From positions 310,001-374,000 of the forward strand of contig NZ_FNSD01000001.1 of the NCBI RefSeq assembly GCF_900105625.1: DNA of 64,000 nucleotides, given 5' to 3'. Below the pieces are notes generated by a model, which was given only the letters and a program-made list of their open reading frames with translations, was not told the DNA's origin and searched no databases. How positions within the stretch are numbered: the first letter of the stretch is position 1; each line of letters opens with the position of its first letter. Both the position numbers and the translations under genes were made by a program. The stretch comes from Terriglobus roseus (lineage in GTDB: Bacteria > Acidobacteriota > Terriglobia > Terriglobales > Acidobacteriaceae). This document shows, one piece after another, positions 35,794 to 45,228 of this stretch.

Positions 35794-36135
35794 GTGAAAG
35801 GCATCAAGCCATCCGCACTCCCAAGTGGAACTGGTTGCGTCGAATGCGAAGCCACCGGGGCATGGTGGCTCCATCTTCGTCGGTGCGCCGAGTGTGGACA
35901 TATCGGCTGTTGCGACAGCTCTCCGGGTCAGCACGCCACAAAGCACTTTCACGCCACACAGCATCCGATCATTCGGAGCTTTGAACCAGAGGAAGACTGG
36001 TTCTGGAACTTCGTAACAGAGTCTGAAGTGGCCGGTCCTCCACTCGCTCCGCCTCAGCACCATCCGCTGGCCCAACCCACACCAGGGCCGGAAGGACGCG
36101 TGCCGAGCAATTGGCAGGACCTGCTGCGTTCCTGA
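35794..36135 (+). CDS. UBP-type zinc-finger protein
   Basis: 113 aa, essentially one Zf-UBP domain: CVECEATGAWWLHLRRCAEC followed by GHIGCCDSSPGQHATKHFHATQHPIIRSFEPEEDWFWNF, with the Cys and His zinc ligands in the family order. In eukaryotes this fold binds ubiquitin C termini; the small bacterial versions have no established role. GTG at 35794 has GAGGA six bases upstream; the frame is open further upstream only because the marC remnant reads through without a stop. Proline-rich C-terminal tail. Confidence 0.85.
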   Translation: MKGIKPSALPSGTGCVECEATGAWWLHLRRCAECGHIGCCDSSPGQHATKHFHATQHPIIRSFEPEEDWFWNFVTESEVAGPPLAPPQHHPLAQPTPGPEGRVPSNWQDLLRS

Positions 36136-36769
36136 TTGCCTGTGGGGGACTTCCAGGACGGTACGATTGATTTGCCCGCGGGCCTTCCTGCAAAAAACGT
36201 CGAAATCTACTCTTTCGGGTGGTCCGTTCTTCGCTCGTGAACAGGTGTGAAAGCCCAACGGCACAGCCGTGCGTCTACCTGCATACCACCTGGTCATGTT
36301 GCAGGAACCCGAGAAGATTGCCGAGTGGTGGAGGACGCTGCGCTTCGCGCGCTGGCGAAGTAGTCGAGGTCAGGCAGGGTCGCGACGCTCTGCCGTCCTC
36401 TACGAAGCCGTGCATATACGTGATCCTGCTGGGCTTTGTAGTGTTCGATGGAGTCGCGGGAGCAACAGCGGTTCTACTTCTCCCGGGCTGGGTCCATCCG
36501 AAACGGTCCGCGAATCACGATGAACTGGATCTTTTCAACCGCCACTAGAGCGCCTGAAGCCCCGCGGTTCGACTCTTGCCGGGACTGCTGAGGTATGGAT
36601 GAGCCGAAGAAGACCTGGCTGTTCACGCAGTGCGATCCCTGCCCTGCGGCTTAGTCTTTCATGGGGAATGCTGGTCCAAAGGCTGGATCTGGCAATCCAG
36701 CGCCGCCGGTCTCGATAAGACCTACATATACTGAGGCTTACCGTCGGATCCTGCGACAGAAATAAGGTA
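36136..36769. other. 634 bases with no supported gene
   Basis: Short frames on both strands (for example 36219-36548 plus) show no family pattern, no good RBS and uneven composition. One hydrophobic stretch (KPCIYVILLGFVVFDGVAGA, about 36400-36460) may be a relic of a membrane gene. Together with the marC pseudogene this looks like a decaying island at the 3' side of the tRNA. Confidence 0.6.
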
Positions 36770-36861
36770 TGGCGGAGAGTGAGGGATTCGAACCCCCGAT
36801 AGACTTACGCCTATGTCTGATTTCGAGTCAGGTGCATTCAACCGGGCTCTGCCAACTCTCC
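36770..36861 (-). tRNA. tRNA-Ser (anticodon CGA)
   Basis: Minus strand starts GGAGAGTTGGCAGAGCCCGG; seven-base acceptor stem GGAGAGT/ACTCTCC, anticodon arm CTGA-CTCGAAA-TCAG giving anticodon CGA (reads UCG), a long class II variable arm (about 36802-36822) and the T arm with GGTTCGAATCC. Discriminator G at 36773 and an encoded CCA at 36772-36770. Confidence 0.95.
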
Positions 36862-37312
36862 TACCTGGATGAGTATAGAGGTTTGCCTCGGTCCCGGCAA
36901 ACGTTACCAGTAGTTCAAGCACGAAGGTCCCGGGCTGGGCCGCTCTCGGCGTCATTCACTATCGAAGCATTTTCTCGAGCTTCGGGACCACATTTCCACG
37001 GGAACTCTTCGTACAGTTGGAGTTGCGGGTGCGCGGCCATTAGAGCACCACAAGAGCGGTCGAAGTTTTGCACCGATGCCCCACATCTTGTGCTTGCGTG
37101 CACACCCGGCCCGAGCTACAGTACATCTACTTCAGATGCAGTGCTCCGGACCGCTCCCCGGCGGACGCCACGCAAGCGAAGTAAAAGCGAAACAAGCAAC
37201 AGTCAGACGATGGTTGAACGCAAGGCGGTCTTGCCGGAAAACACATCGCCCGAAACGAAGTCATCCACACCCATTTCGGCCGCGCCGTCCTACGGCGCAT
37301 GCAAGGAGCATC
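36862..37312. other. 451-base leader region upstream of nrdA
   Basis: No gene is supported; the nrdA frame is open back to 37076 but without family sequence or RBS. The region should hold the tRNA promoter (minus) and nrdA promoter (plus). I looked for NrdR boxes (ACNCTATATNTNGNGT-like) and saw no convincing pair. Confidence 0.5.
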
Positions 37313-39790
37313 ATGGCGAGCACGACCGTCCAGACCAGCCTTTCCGACATTCTTCCCGGCTTCCCCGCCCGCGAAGAGACACCTGTCATGCACGTCAAGA
37401 AGCGCAACGGCGCCCTTGAACCCGTGGACGTGAACAAGATCGTCCGCGCCGTGCAGCGCTCTGGCTACGGTCTGCAGCACGTGGACGCGATCCGGATCGC
37501 ATCGAAGACCATCGGCGGCCTGTATGACGGCGCCACCACCCGCGAACTGGACGCCATCTCCATCGATACTGCGGCGTCGCTCATCGCGGAAGAACCGCAG
37601 TACTCCAAGCTGGCGGCTCGCCTGCTGCTGGCGACGATCCTCAAGGAAGTCGCTGGTCAGAACCTGCACTCCTTCTCGCAGTCGGTCGAGTACGGCGCGC
37701 AGGTTGGCATCGTCTCGCCCGCCGTGGCAGAGTTCGTGCGCATCCATATGCGCAAGCTGAACCAGGCCATCAAGGAAGATAACGACGATCGCTTCGAGTA
37801 CTTCGGCCTGCGCACCGTCTATGACCGTTACCTGCTGCGCGATCCCCTCTCGCGGAAGGTCATCGAGACGCCTCAGCACTTCTTCCTGCGCGTCGCCTGC
37901 GGCCTCGCGGGTACCGCGCATGAAGCGATTGAGTTCTACAACCTGATCTCGTCGCACGACTACATGCCGTCATCGCCGACGCTCTTCAACAGCGGCACGA
38001 AGCATCCGCAGATGTCGAGCTGCTACCTGCATGACAGCCCGCAGGACTCGCTCGAGAGCATCTACGACTCCTATAAGGACGTTGCGCTGCTCAGCAAGTT
38101 CTCCGGCGGCATCGGCCTTGCGTTTCACCGTGTGCGTAGCGAGGGATCGCTGATCCGCGCGACGAATGGTCTGTCGAACGGCATCATCCCGTGGCTGCGC
38201 ACGCTGGATTCCTCCGTCGCCGCTGTCAACCAGGGCGGCAAGCGTAAGGGCGCATGCTGCGTCTACCTGGAGCCGTGGCACGCGGACATCGAAAGCTTCC
38301 TCGAACTGCGTGAGAACACCGGCGACGTCTCCCGCCGCACTTACAACCTCAACACCGCCAACTGGATTCCGGACCTGTTCATGAAGCGCGTGGATGAGGA
38401 CGGCATGTGGTCGCTCTTCGACCCCAAGCTTGTGCCCCAGTTCCCCGACCTGTTCGGCGAGGAGTTCGAGAAGGCCTACATCCAGGCTGAGGAAGACAAG
38501 ATCTATTATCGCCAGATCAAGGCGCGTGATCTGTACGCCCGCATGATGCGTTCGCTGGCCGAGACCGGCAACGGCTGGATGACGTTCAAGGACGCCTGCA
38601 ACACCAAGAACAATCAGACCGGCAAGCCGGGCAATGTCATCCACCTCTCGAACCTGTGCACGGAGATCACCGAGGTCACCAGCAAGGACGAGACAGCTGT
38701 CTGCAACCTGGGCTCCGTGAACCTTGGCCGCCACATGAAGGTGGATGAGAACGGCAAGACCGTATTCGACTTCGAGAAGCTGGCGAACACCGTTCGCGTT
38801 GCCGTACCCATGCTCGATCGCGTCATCGATATCAACTTCTACCCGGTGCAGCAGGCGCTGAAGGCGAACAATCGCTGGCGGCCGGTGGGCCTTGGCGTCA
38901 TGGGCCTGCAGGACGTCTTTTTCCAAATGCGTCTGCCCTTCGACTCGCCGGAAGCACAGGCACTCTCGACGAAGATCCAGGAAGAGATCTACTACTACGC
39001 CATGCTCGCGACGACGGAGCTTGCGGAGAAGAACGGACCGCATCCCTCCTTCGACGAGACGCGCCTGGCCCAGGGGCAGTTCCAGTTCGACCTCTGGAAG
39101 ATCACGCCGAGCGAGCCGGAGCGCTGGGATGCGCTGCGTGCGCGCATCAAGAAGTCCGGCGTACGTAACTCGCTGCTGATTGCGATTGCCCCCACAGCAA
39201 CCATTGCCTCCATCGTCGGCTGCTATGAGTGCATTGAGCCGCAGATCTCTAACCTGTTCAAGCGCGAGACGCTCTCCGGCGAGTTCCTGCAGGTGAACCG
39301 CTACCTCATCAACGAGCTGAAGGCGCTTGGCATGTGGAATGAAGAGATGCGTATGAAGCTGAAGATGAGCGAAGGTTCCGTGCAGAACATCGAGGACCTC
39401 ACCGACGAGCTGAAGGCGATCTACCGCACGGTGTGGGAGGTTCCCATGCGCAGCCTGATCGACATGGGCGCGGCTCGTAACGCGTACATCGACCAGGCGC
39501 AGTCGTTGAACCTGTTCAGCGAGTCGCCCAACATCGGCCGCCTGTCGTCCATGTATATGTACGCATGGAAGCAGGGCCTGAAGACGACCTATTACCTGCG
39601 CTCGCGTCCTGCGACGAAGATCGCAAAGGCCACCGTGCAAAAGGCCGCCATGTCGTCCAGCCTGCCGCAAACCGCACAGGCGCAACTGCAGAACGTCTCC
39701 GTACCAGAGCCGGAGCAGAAGCCCATTGACGCCTCAGCAGCCATTGCGTGCTCCCTTGAGAACCCTGAGAGCTGCGAGGCCTGCCAGTAG
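37313..39790 (+). CDS. nrdA: Ribonucleoside-diphosphate reductase class I alpha subunit
   Basis: 825 aa large subunit that reduces ribonucleotides to deoxyribonucleotides with NrdB. Seen: one ATP-cone (about 22-110, MHVKKRNGALEPVDVNKIVRAV), substrate-site SCYLHDS with the first active Cys, NLCTEITEVTS, CNLGSVNL, GLGVMGLQDVF, PTATIASIVGCYECIEP, and the shuttle cysteine pair in the C-terminal SCEACQ. ATG at 37313 has AGGAG five bases upstream. A GC hairpin follows and nrdB comes 193 bases later. Confidence 0.96.
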   Translation: MASTTVQTSLSDILPGFPAREETPVMHVKKRNGALEPVDVNKIVRAVQRSGYGLQHVDAIRIASKTIGGLYDGATTRELDAISIDTAASLIAEEPQYSKLAARLLLATILKEVAGQNLHSFSQSVEYGAQVGIVSPAVAEFVRIHMRKLNQAIKEDNDDRFEYFGLRTVYDRYLLRDPLSRKVIETPQHFFLRVACGLAGTAHEAIEFYNLISSHDYMPSSPTLFNSGTKHPQMSSCYLHDSPQDSLESIYDSYKDVALLSKFSGGIGLAFHRVRSEGSLIRATNGLSNGIIPWLRTLDSSVAAVNQGGKRKGACCVYLEPWHADIESFLELRENTGDVSRRTYNLNTANWIPDLFMKRVDEDGMWSLFDPKLVPQFPDLFGEEFEKAYIQAEEDKIYYRQIKARDLYARMMRSLAETGNGWMTFKDACNTKNNQTGKPGNVIHLSNLCTEITEVTSKDETAVCNLGSVNLGRHMKVDENGKTVFDFEKLANTVRVAVPMLDRVIDINFYPVQQALKANNRWRPVGLGVMGLQDVFFQMRLPFDSPEAQALSTKIQEEIYYYAMLATTELAEKNGPHPSFDETRLAQGQFQFDLWKITPSEPERWDALRARIKKSGVRNSLLIAIAPTATIASIVGCYECIEPQISNLFKRETLSGEFLQVNRYLINELKALGMWNEEMRMKLKMSEGSVQNIEDLTDELKAIYRTVWEVPMRSLIDMGAARNAYIDQAQSLNLFSESPNIGRLSSMYMYAWKQGLKTTYYLRSRPATKIAKATVQKAAMSSSLPQTAQAQLQNVSVPEPEQKPIDASAAIACSLENPESCEACQ

Positions 39791-39799
39791 CTTTGAGAA

Positions 39800-39823
39800 C
39801 CGGCGGCCGCTGATGGCCGCCGG
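39800..39823 (+). terminator. Hairpin between nrdA and nrdB
   Basis: Perfect nine-base stem CCGGCGGCC-GCTGAT-GGCCGCCGG, extended by flanking GAGA/TCTC with small bulges, but no T-run. It may lower nrdB relative to nrdA, stabilise the upstream message, or terminate with Rho. Confidence 0.5.
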
Positions 39824-39983
39824 CCTCTCAACCAGGTTCCAAATCAATAGAGCACGTAACGTCTCGTGGCGAAGGGATCTGCTCTGTTGTCGTCCGGGCG
39901 GGACGTGATATCGACCTCCCCGCGCAAAGAAATCGTTGTCCGCCGACGAACCACATTCGATAACAGTTCAGGAGAAATCCAAC

Positions 39984-41036
39984 ATGTCCACGATTGCAAC
40001 ACCCGTCACTACGGCTAACTCCGTCGCAGCACCCACATCCATTCTCGATCCCGGTATGTGCCTCACGCTCCGGCCCATGAAGTACCCGGTCTACTACGAC
40101 ATGTTCCGCGACGGCATCAAGAACACGTGGACCGTAGAGGAAGTCGACTTCTCCACCGATCTTGTCGATCTGCGCGCGAAGATGAGTCCGGCTGAGATTC
40201 ATACCATCAAGCGCCTCGTGGCCTTCTTCGCCACGGGTGACTCGATCGTGTCGAACAACCTTGTACTCAACCTGTACAAGCACATCAACTCTCCAGAAGC
40301 ACGCCTCTACCTCTCGCGCCAGCTCTATGAAGAGGCCGTGCACGTGCAGTTCTACCTGACGCTGCTCGACAACTACGTGCCGGACCAGAAAGAGCGCGAG
40401 GAGGCCTTCGCCGCCGTGGAGAACATTCCCTCCATCCAGAAAAAGGCCGAGTTCTGCATGAAGTGGATGGACAGCATCCAGGCGCTTGACACGCTGGTGA
40501 CGCGCGATCATCGCCGCCAGTTCCTTCTGAACCTCATCTGCTTCGCGTCGTCTATTGAAGGCCTCTTCTTTTTTGCGGCGTTTGCCTACGTTTACTTTTT
40601 CCGTTCGAAGGGCCTGCTGCACGGCCTGGCGTCGGGTACCAACTGGGTCTTCCGTGATGAGAGCTGCCACCTTGAGTTTGCCTTCGAGGTCGTGAACACC
40701 GTCCGTCAGCAGGAGCCCGACCTTTGGGACGCCGACCTGGAGCGCCAGATCATCGAGATGCTGGAGGAAGCCGTCGATTGCGAGGCTCAGTTCGCGGACG
40801 ATCTGCTCTCCGGTGGCGTTGCCGGCCTGTCCGTGCGTGACATGCGCGCGTACCTTGGCTATGTCGCCGATAGCCGACTGCAGCGCCTCGGCATCGCGCC
40901 GCACTTCAAGACCAAGAATCCCTTCAGCTTCATGGAACTGCAGGATGTTCAGGAATTGACCAACTTCTTCGAGCGCCGCGTATCGGCTTACCAGACTGCG
41001 GTCGAGGGTGAAGTTGGCTTTGGCGAGGATTTCTAA
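39984..41036 (+). CDS. nrdB: Ribonucleoside-diphosphate reductase class I beta subunit
   Basis: 350 aa ferritin-fold radical subunit. Diiron ligands are visible as Asp in ATGDSIVSNN, Glu and His in YEEAVHVQFY, Glu in SSIEGLFF and Glu/His in RDESCHLEF. The residue four after the first ligand His is Tyr (HVQFY), the position of E. coli Tyr122, so a tyrosyl radical is expected rather than the Phe type of class Ic. ATG at 39984 with AGGAG. C-terminal EVGFGEDF is the tail that docks on NrdA. Followed by a good terminator. Confidence 0.95.
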   Translation: MSTIATPVTTANSVAAPTSILDPGMCLTLRPMKYPVYYDMFRDGIKNTWTVEEVDFSTDLVDLRAKMSPAEIHTIKRLVAFFATGDSIVSNNLVLNLYKHINSPEARLYLSRQLYEEAVHVQFYLTLLDNYVPDQKEREEAFAAVENIPSIQKKAEFCMKWMDSIQALDTLVTRDHRRQFLLNLICFASSIEGLFFFAAFAYVYFFRSKGLLHGLASGTNWVFRDESCHLEFAFEVVNTVRQQEPDLWDADLERQIIEMLEEAVDCEAQFADDLLSGGVAGLSVRDMRAYLGYVADSRLQRLGIAPHFKTKNPFSFMELQDVQELTNFFERRVSAYQTAVEGEVGFGEDF

Positions 41037-41064
41037 ACTTCGACCCTTTCCTGTTCACCAAATC

Positions 41065-41098
41065 AAGAAGCTGCCCAGACATCCCGGGCAGCTTCTTT
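41065..41098 (+). terminator. Rho-independent terminator after nrdB
   Basis: Perfect 12-base stem AAGAAGCTGCCC / GGGCAGCTTCTT with a nine-base loop, then TTTGGG. Confidence 0.85.
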
Positions 41099-41122
41099 GG
41101 GTTGTTCATCATCTCAAAATGC

Positions 41123-41761
41123 ATGCGAGTGGAAGAAGAAGTCCGCATCCCCGACGCGGTGGATGTGGTGGAACCCGATCAGGTCGAATCCACGATCGAA
41201 GCAAAGCAGATTGGCGATCGCATCCGGCGTCTCCGGATGAAGCGCTCCATGGGCCTGGTCGAGCTCGGAAAGAAGACGGGCCTTTCGGCCAGCTTTCTCT
41301 CCCAGCTCGAAACGGGGCGCGTGGTCCCTACCGTGCGCAACCTGGCGCGCATCGCCATTACGTTCGGCAAAGACCTCTCCTATTTCTTCCGGGATGAGCA
41401 GCCCATCACCTTCCGCATTCTTCGTCAGTCAGAGCGCGTGCGCCTGCAAAAGAACGCCGGGGCAGTGCCGACCTTCCTGTCCGAGAATCTCAGCGGCCTG
41501 ATCGCCGACAGCAGCATGGTGCCCTGCATCGCGGAGTTTCGCGGTACGGAAGAGGAAGTCTGCTTCCGCCCGCGCATCTTTGAAGGCATTGAGTTCACCA
41601 TGGTCGTCGAAGGCAGTCTGACGCTCGTTTCCGAGATGGAGACACGCACACTCGAGTCCGGTGACGTCGCCTGGCTGGACGCCATGCGCAAGCGGCAGTA
41701 CACCTGCGAGCCTGGTGAGCGAGCCCGCGCCATCATCATCACCCGCCCTAACCGCAATTAG
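41123..41761 (+). CDS. XRE-family regulator with C-terminal cupin
   Basis: 212 aa. HTH_3 domain about 32-88 (IGDRIRRLRMKRSMGLVELGKK, LSASFLSQLETGRVVPTVRNL) followed by a cupin sensor about 135-205 (FEGIEFTMVVEGSLTLVSEMETRTLESGDVAWLDA). This layout belongs to the SutR/PuuR-type regulators that bind a small ligand in the cupin. The ATG at 41123 has no clear RBS and a TTG at 41102 is possible. Own terminator follows; targets unknown. Confidence 0.88.
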   Translation: MRVEEEVRIPDAVDVVEPDQVESTIEAKQIGDRIRRLRMKRSMGLVELGKKTGLSASFLSQLETGRVVPTVRNLARIAITFGKDLSYFFRDEQPITFRILRQSERVRLQKNAGAVPTFLSENLSGLIADSSMVPCIAEFRGTEEEVCFRPRIFEGIEFTMVVEGSLTLVSEMETRTLESGDVAWLDAMRKRQYTCEPGERARAIIITRPNRN

Positions 41762-41786
41762 TCTTACCGACCGTCCCCAAACGGGT

Positions 41787-41818
41787 GCCCACGTCTCGCG
41801 ATGAGATGTGGGCTTTTC
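41787..41818 (+). terminator. Rho-independent terminator after the XRE-cupin gene
   Basis: GCCCACGTCTC-GCGAT-GAGATGTGGGC (11-base stem with one G-T pair) followed by TTTTCGTTGTT. Confidence 0.85.
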
Positions 41819-41861
41819 GTTGTTGTGACCGTAGTCGACGGAGACGCGAGACACTAGAACA

Positions 41862-43922
41862 ATGCTGCCCGTTCCAACAGACCAGCCACAGCGGTGGACG
41901 CCTCTCCCAACCTCTTGGCGCGACACAGCCCTGAAGCATCAAGGCACGGTCCTGCTCGAGTCTTCTCTGCCGAGCCCCTCGCAACGCCATTCCTATCTCT
42001 TCACCGATGCACAGCGCATACTCACCGCAGACGCACCCGGCGATCTGGCACCGCTCTTCAACGAAATTGAGCAGGCACTCGCAGGCGGCCATTGGGTCGC
42101 TGGCTACCTGACCTATGAAGCCGGTTCTCACTTTGTTGATCTTCCTTCGCAAGCCACGCAAGAGCCGCTCGCAGTCTTCGGCATCTACGACGCACCACGC
42201 ATCTTCAACCACGTCCGTGAAGCGTCGGCCGAGCCGACAGTTCCACCTTCTGCGCCCCTCCCCATCGCCCCCATGCTGCGCATCCGGCGGGACGACTATA
42301 CCTCTGCGATTGCCCGCATCCAGGGGTGGATCGCCGCGGGTGCAACCTACCAGCTCAACTTCACGACCCACGCCGCCAGCCCCTACGAAGGCGGAGCTGA
42401 GACGATCTACGATGCGCTGAAGGCGCAACAGCCGTGCAGCTACGGTGGCATCCTACAGCTCTTGCCGGGTCGAACGATCCTGAGCTTTTCGCCGGAACTC
42501 TTCTTCCGCGCAGCACCCGACGGCACACTGACCACAAAGCCGATGAAGGGCACAGCCGTGCGCGGAGTGGGCGCCGAAGAGGACGATCTTCTTGCCGACG
42601 CGCTGCGCGCCGATGAAAAGAACCGCGCAGAGCACGTGATGATCGTCGACCTGCTACGCAACGACCTGGGCCGCGTCTGCGAAGCAGGCAGCGTGGATGT
42701 CGATCGACTCTTCGACGTAGAGCGTTACCCCACACTGCTGCAAATGACATCGACGATCACCGGCCGCATGCCACCGCACAAGCCCTGGTACCAGGTTTTC
42801 CAAGCGCTCTTTCCGTCGGGCTCCATCACGGGCGCACCCAAGCGACACACGATGGAATTGATCACACAGGTTGAAGCGGGCCCACGCGGCGTCTACACCG
42901 GAGCGATCGGCTACTTCGCACCGGACCGCAGCGCCTGCTTCAACGTCGCAATCCGCACGGTCGTGCTCGATGGCCACACGATGGAATTAGGCGTTGGCGG
43001 CGGTATCGTTGCGGACTCCACCGCGGAAGGCGAATACGACGAATGCCTGCTGAAGACGTCCTTTCTGCACCGCGCAGCGCAGCCCATAGACCTGATTGAG
43101 ACCATGCGCTGGAGCAGCACCGATCCGGATGCCCCACGGACAGCCACTGCTCTGGATGTTCCACCCACCGCCACGGAACCGGGTGACCCATTCTTACGGA
43201 GCAAGGATGGGCTATTCGCTCAAAACGCGAACCAGCATAAACCACCGGCCCCTGGTGCCGACTCACAAAGGATTTCTCAGAACATCCCACTACTTCTATC
43301 CCACCTGCAGCGCCTGGAAAGCTCCGCGGCATCACTTGGCTTCCGCTTCAATACCCAATCCATACTCGAAGCCATCACCAAAGCCGCCGCCACATGGAAC
43401 GGCCAGCCAAAGCGCATCCGGCTGCTACTCCACTGTGACGGGACCACCGAGATACAACACGCCGAAGCCCCATGCTGGCCGAGTCAAATGAACGTGACAC
43501 TCTCATCACGAAGCGTCTTGGGTGAAGCTCCGCATCTGCGTCATAAGACCACCTTCCGTCCCGAGTATGAACCGGCATTCCGCGAAGCCGTTGCAGCGGG
43601 TTACGACGAAGCACTGTTCCAAAATGATCAGGGAGAGATCACCGAGGGGTGCATCTCGTCGCTGCTCGTCTGCAAGCATGGCCGCTGGTACACGCCCCCA
43701 CTCCGGAGCGGTTGTCTTCCCGGTATCTACCGAGCAGAACTCCTCAGAGCAGGCCTGCTGCAGGAGCGAGTCATCACTCTGGACGATCTTCGAGAAGCCG
43801 AGCACGTATGTCTCTGCAACGCCGTCCGCGGAGCTGGCTGCGTCGCCTCCCTGCAACTCCCCCGTGGTGAGCGCATCCGTTACAAGATCGCCACCAAACC
43901 ACCGCAACTACCGGCGTGGTAG
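41862..43922 (+). CDS. pabBC: Fused aminodeoxychorismate synthase component I / aminodeoxychorismate lyase
   Basis: 686 aa bifunctional enzyme for p-aminobenzoate in folate synthesis. N-terminal chorismate-binding domain (to about 400): TKPMKGTAVRG, HVMIVDLLRNDLGRVC, SGSITGAPKRHTMELI, TGAIGYFAPDR. C-terminal PLP fold-type IV lyase (about 455-686): HKTTFR with the PLP Lys, YDEALFQNDQGEITEGCISSL and LPGIYRAELL. The domains are joined by a 60-residue Pro/Ala-rich linker. The glutaminase PabA is not fused here and must come from elsewhere. Predicted cytoplasmic. Confidence 0.92.
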   Translation: MLPVPTDQPQRWTPLPTSWRDTALKHQGTVLLESSLPSPSQRHSYLFTDAQRILTADAPGDLAPLFNEIEQALAGGHWVAGYLTYEAGSHFVDLPSQATQEPLAVFGIYDAPRIFNHVREASAEPTVPPSAPLPIAPMLRIRRDDYTSAIARIQGWIAAGATYQLNFTTHAASPYEGGAETIYDALKAQQPCSYGGILQLLPGRTILSFSPELFFRAAPDGTLTTKPMKGTAVRGVGAEEDDLLADALRADEKNRAEHVMIVDLLRNDLGRVCEAGSVDVDRLFDVERYPTLLQMTSTITGRMPPHKPWYQVFQALFPSGSITGAPKRHTMELITQVEAGPRGVYTGAIGYFAPDRSACFNVAIRTVVLDGHTMELGVGGGIVADSTAEGEYDECLLKTSFLHRAAQPIDLIETMRWSSTDPDAPRTATALDVPPTATEPGDPFLRSKDGLFAQNANQHKPPAPGADSQRISQNIPLLLSHLQRLESSAASLGFRFNTQSILEAITKAAATWNGQPKRIRLLLHCDGTTEIQHAEAPCWPSQMNVTLSSRSVLGEAPHLRHKTTFRPEYEPAFREAVAAGYDEALFQNDQGEITEGCISSLLVCKHGRWYTPPLRSGCLPGIYRAELLRAGLLQERVITLDDLREAEHVCLCNAVRGAGCVASLQLPRGERIRYKIATKPPQLPAW

Positions 43923-44106
43923 AACCGGAAGGTAGACATCCAGAGTCTTGGCGGCCGGAGCGCCTTCACGGTATTGGCGATCAGGACAGCTTCAATCTCG
44001 GATTGGCATGGCTTCAGCCCTGCCAATCGGCAAACCAAACGGGATCGGCTTCAGCCGCTGAGGGAAACCTTGGCGATCCAACGCACAGCAGGAACGAGGA
44101 AGAGTT

Positions 44107-44886
44107 TTGGAAGCAAGCATTGCCGTAGCGGCAATCCAGGTGGTGGCCATGGCGGCAGCGCTTTGGCTGAGCGCGCGGCATCGCCTGTTAGAGCGCGGCA
44201 TGGGATACCTGGTGAGCCTGGCAGTCGGTGTTCTGCTGGCGACGGCGCTCCTCCACATCCTGCCGGAGGCGATTGTCGCCGTCGGCAACCGTCCGGCGCT
44301 CTGGTTCACCTTTCTCGCCACCATCTTCGCTCTCTTCTGTTTTGAGCGGATCTTCGCCACGCTGACCGGTCACCCAGTCGAGACACCCGCCCAAGGCGAG
44401 CCTGACTGCGGCCCGCACCATCATCACCATCATGAGCACGGTTCGCGGCCTGTTTCGTTGATCTTCGGCGGCATGCTGCATAGCTTTGTCGATGGTGTCT
44501 CGGTCGCGGCCGCCTTCGCAGCCGGGAGGCGCATCGGCTGGCTCACTGCCGTCGCCATCACCCTGCACGAAGTTCCGCATCGCATGGGCGACTATGCCCT
44601 GCTGCGCCACCTGGAGGTCTCGCCCGCGCGAGCGCAACGCTTCCTGCTGTTGATCGCTGCCGCCGCCATGGCCGGCGTTGCGGTCGTCGGCTTTGCGGGG
44701 CATACCTTCGCCGCGACGAACTGGCTCCTGCCGGTCAGTGCCGCAAGCTTCGTCTACATCGCGCTGGTAAACCTGATGCCGGAACTGCCGGGAGAAAGCA
44801 CCATCCGGAGTGTCTGTCTCCAACTCGCCTGCATGATCGCCGGAGCCGTTCTGGTCGCCATGATCCTGCGAGTGCCCGGCAGCTAG
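44107..44886 (+). CDS. ZIP-family divalent metal transporter
   Basis: 259 aa, about eight membrane helices. Seen: the metal-path motifs HSFVDGVSVAAAF and HEVPHRMGDY (compare HEIPH-type centre) and a cytosolic His-rich loop CGPHHHHHHEHG between helices 3 and 4 that should bind Zn or Fe. TTG start with GAGGAAGAG upstream. Likely imports Zn(II), possibly Fe(II) or Mn(II). Confidence 0.9.
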   Translation: MEASIAVAAIQVVAMAAALWLSARHRLLERGMGYLVSLAVGVLLATALLHILPEAIVAVGNRPALWFTFLATIFALFCFERIFATLTGHPVETPAQGEPDCGPHHHHHHEHGSRPVSLIFGGMLHSFVDGVSVAAAFAAGRRIGWLTAVAITLHEVPHRMGDYALLRHLEVSPARAQRFLLLIAAAAMAGVAVVGFAGHTFAATNWLLPVSAASFVYIALVNLMPELPGESTIRSVCLQLACMIAGAVLVAMILRVPGS

Positions 44887-45228
44887 AAGCCAGACAGCGG
44901 ACGGCGCGACGGAGCGGGCCTCGTTTTCTATCAAATTTCGCATCGAACCCGAAGCCCGTTCGATACAATAAAGACCAGCGTAAGGCTTCGATGGAAGAGC
45001 AACTCCAGCGGAATGATGGCTTTGCATCGGTTGCAGCCGACCGCGCGAGTTCTGCGAGACGTTCGCGGCCCCGTTCGCTAACCGGAGCGGGATAGCATAA
45101 CGCGAACCAGTTGTGATTCCCCCTCGGTAGGAGTCGAAACACAAGAAAAGCTTGGAAGATTCTGCGAAAATCGTGACATAATCGTAGGGTTGGTCTGAAA
45201 CATCAGGCCCGGCATCAGGAGATTTGGT
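44887..45228. other. 342-base region upstream of rpmB
   Basis: No gene is supported. Promoter-like AT-richer patches occur, for example TACAAT near 44964 and GACATAATCG near 45175, the second about 50 bases before rpmB; neither has a perfect -35 box. No riboswitch-like structure recognised. Confidence 0.4.

Noticed and set aside
36219-36548. Possible small membrane protein gene
   Set aside because: No RBS, no homology pattern recognised, and the hydrophobic part covers only about 20 residues.
36770-36800. Phage/island attachment site at the tRNA-Ser 3' end
   Set aside because: No second copy of the tRNA 3' sequence and no integrase were found in the window.
36862-37312. NrdR boxes upstream of nrdA
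   Set aside because: Only a loose TACAGTACATCTACTT-like stretch was found, no pair of matching palindromes.
37970-39685. 571-codon open frame on the minus strand opposite nrdA
   Set aside because: Mirror of a highly biased gene; the protein has no domain pattern and nrdA is unmistakable.
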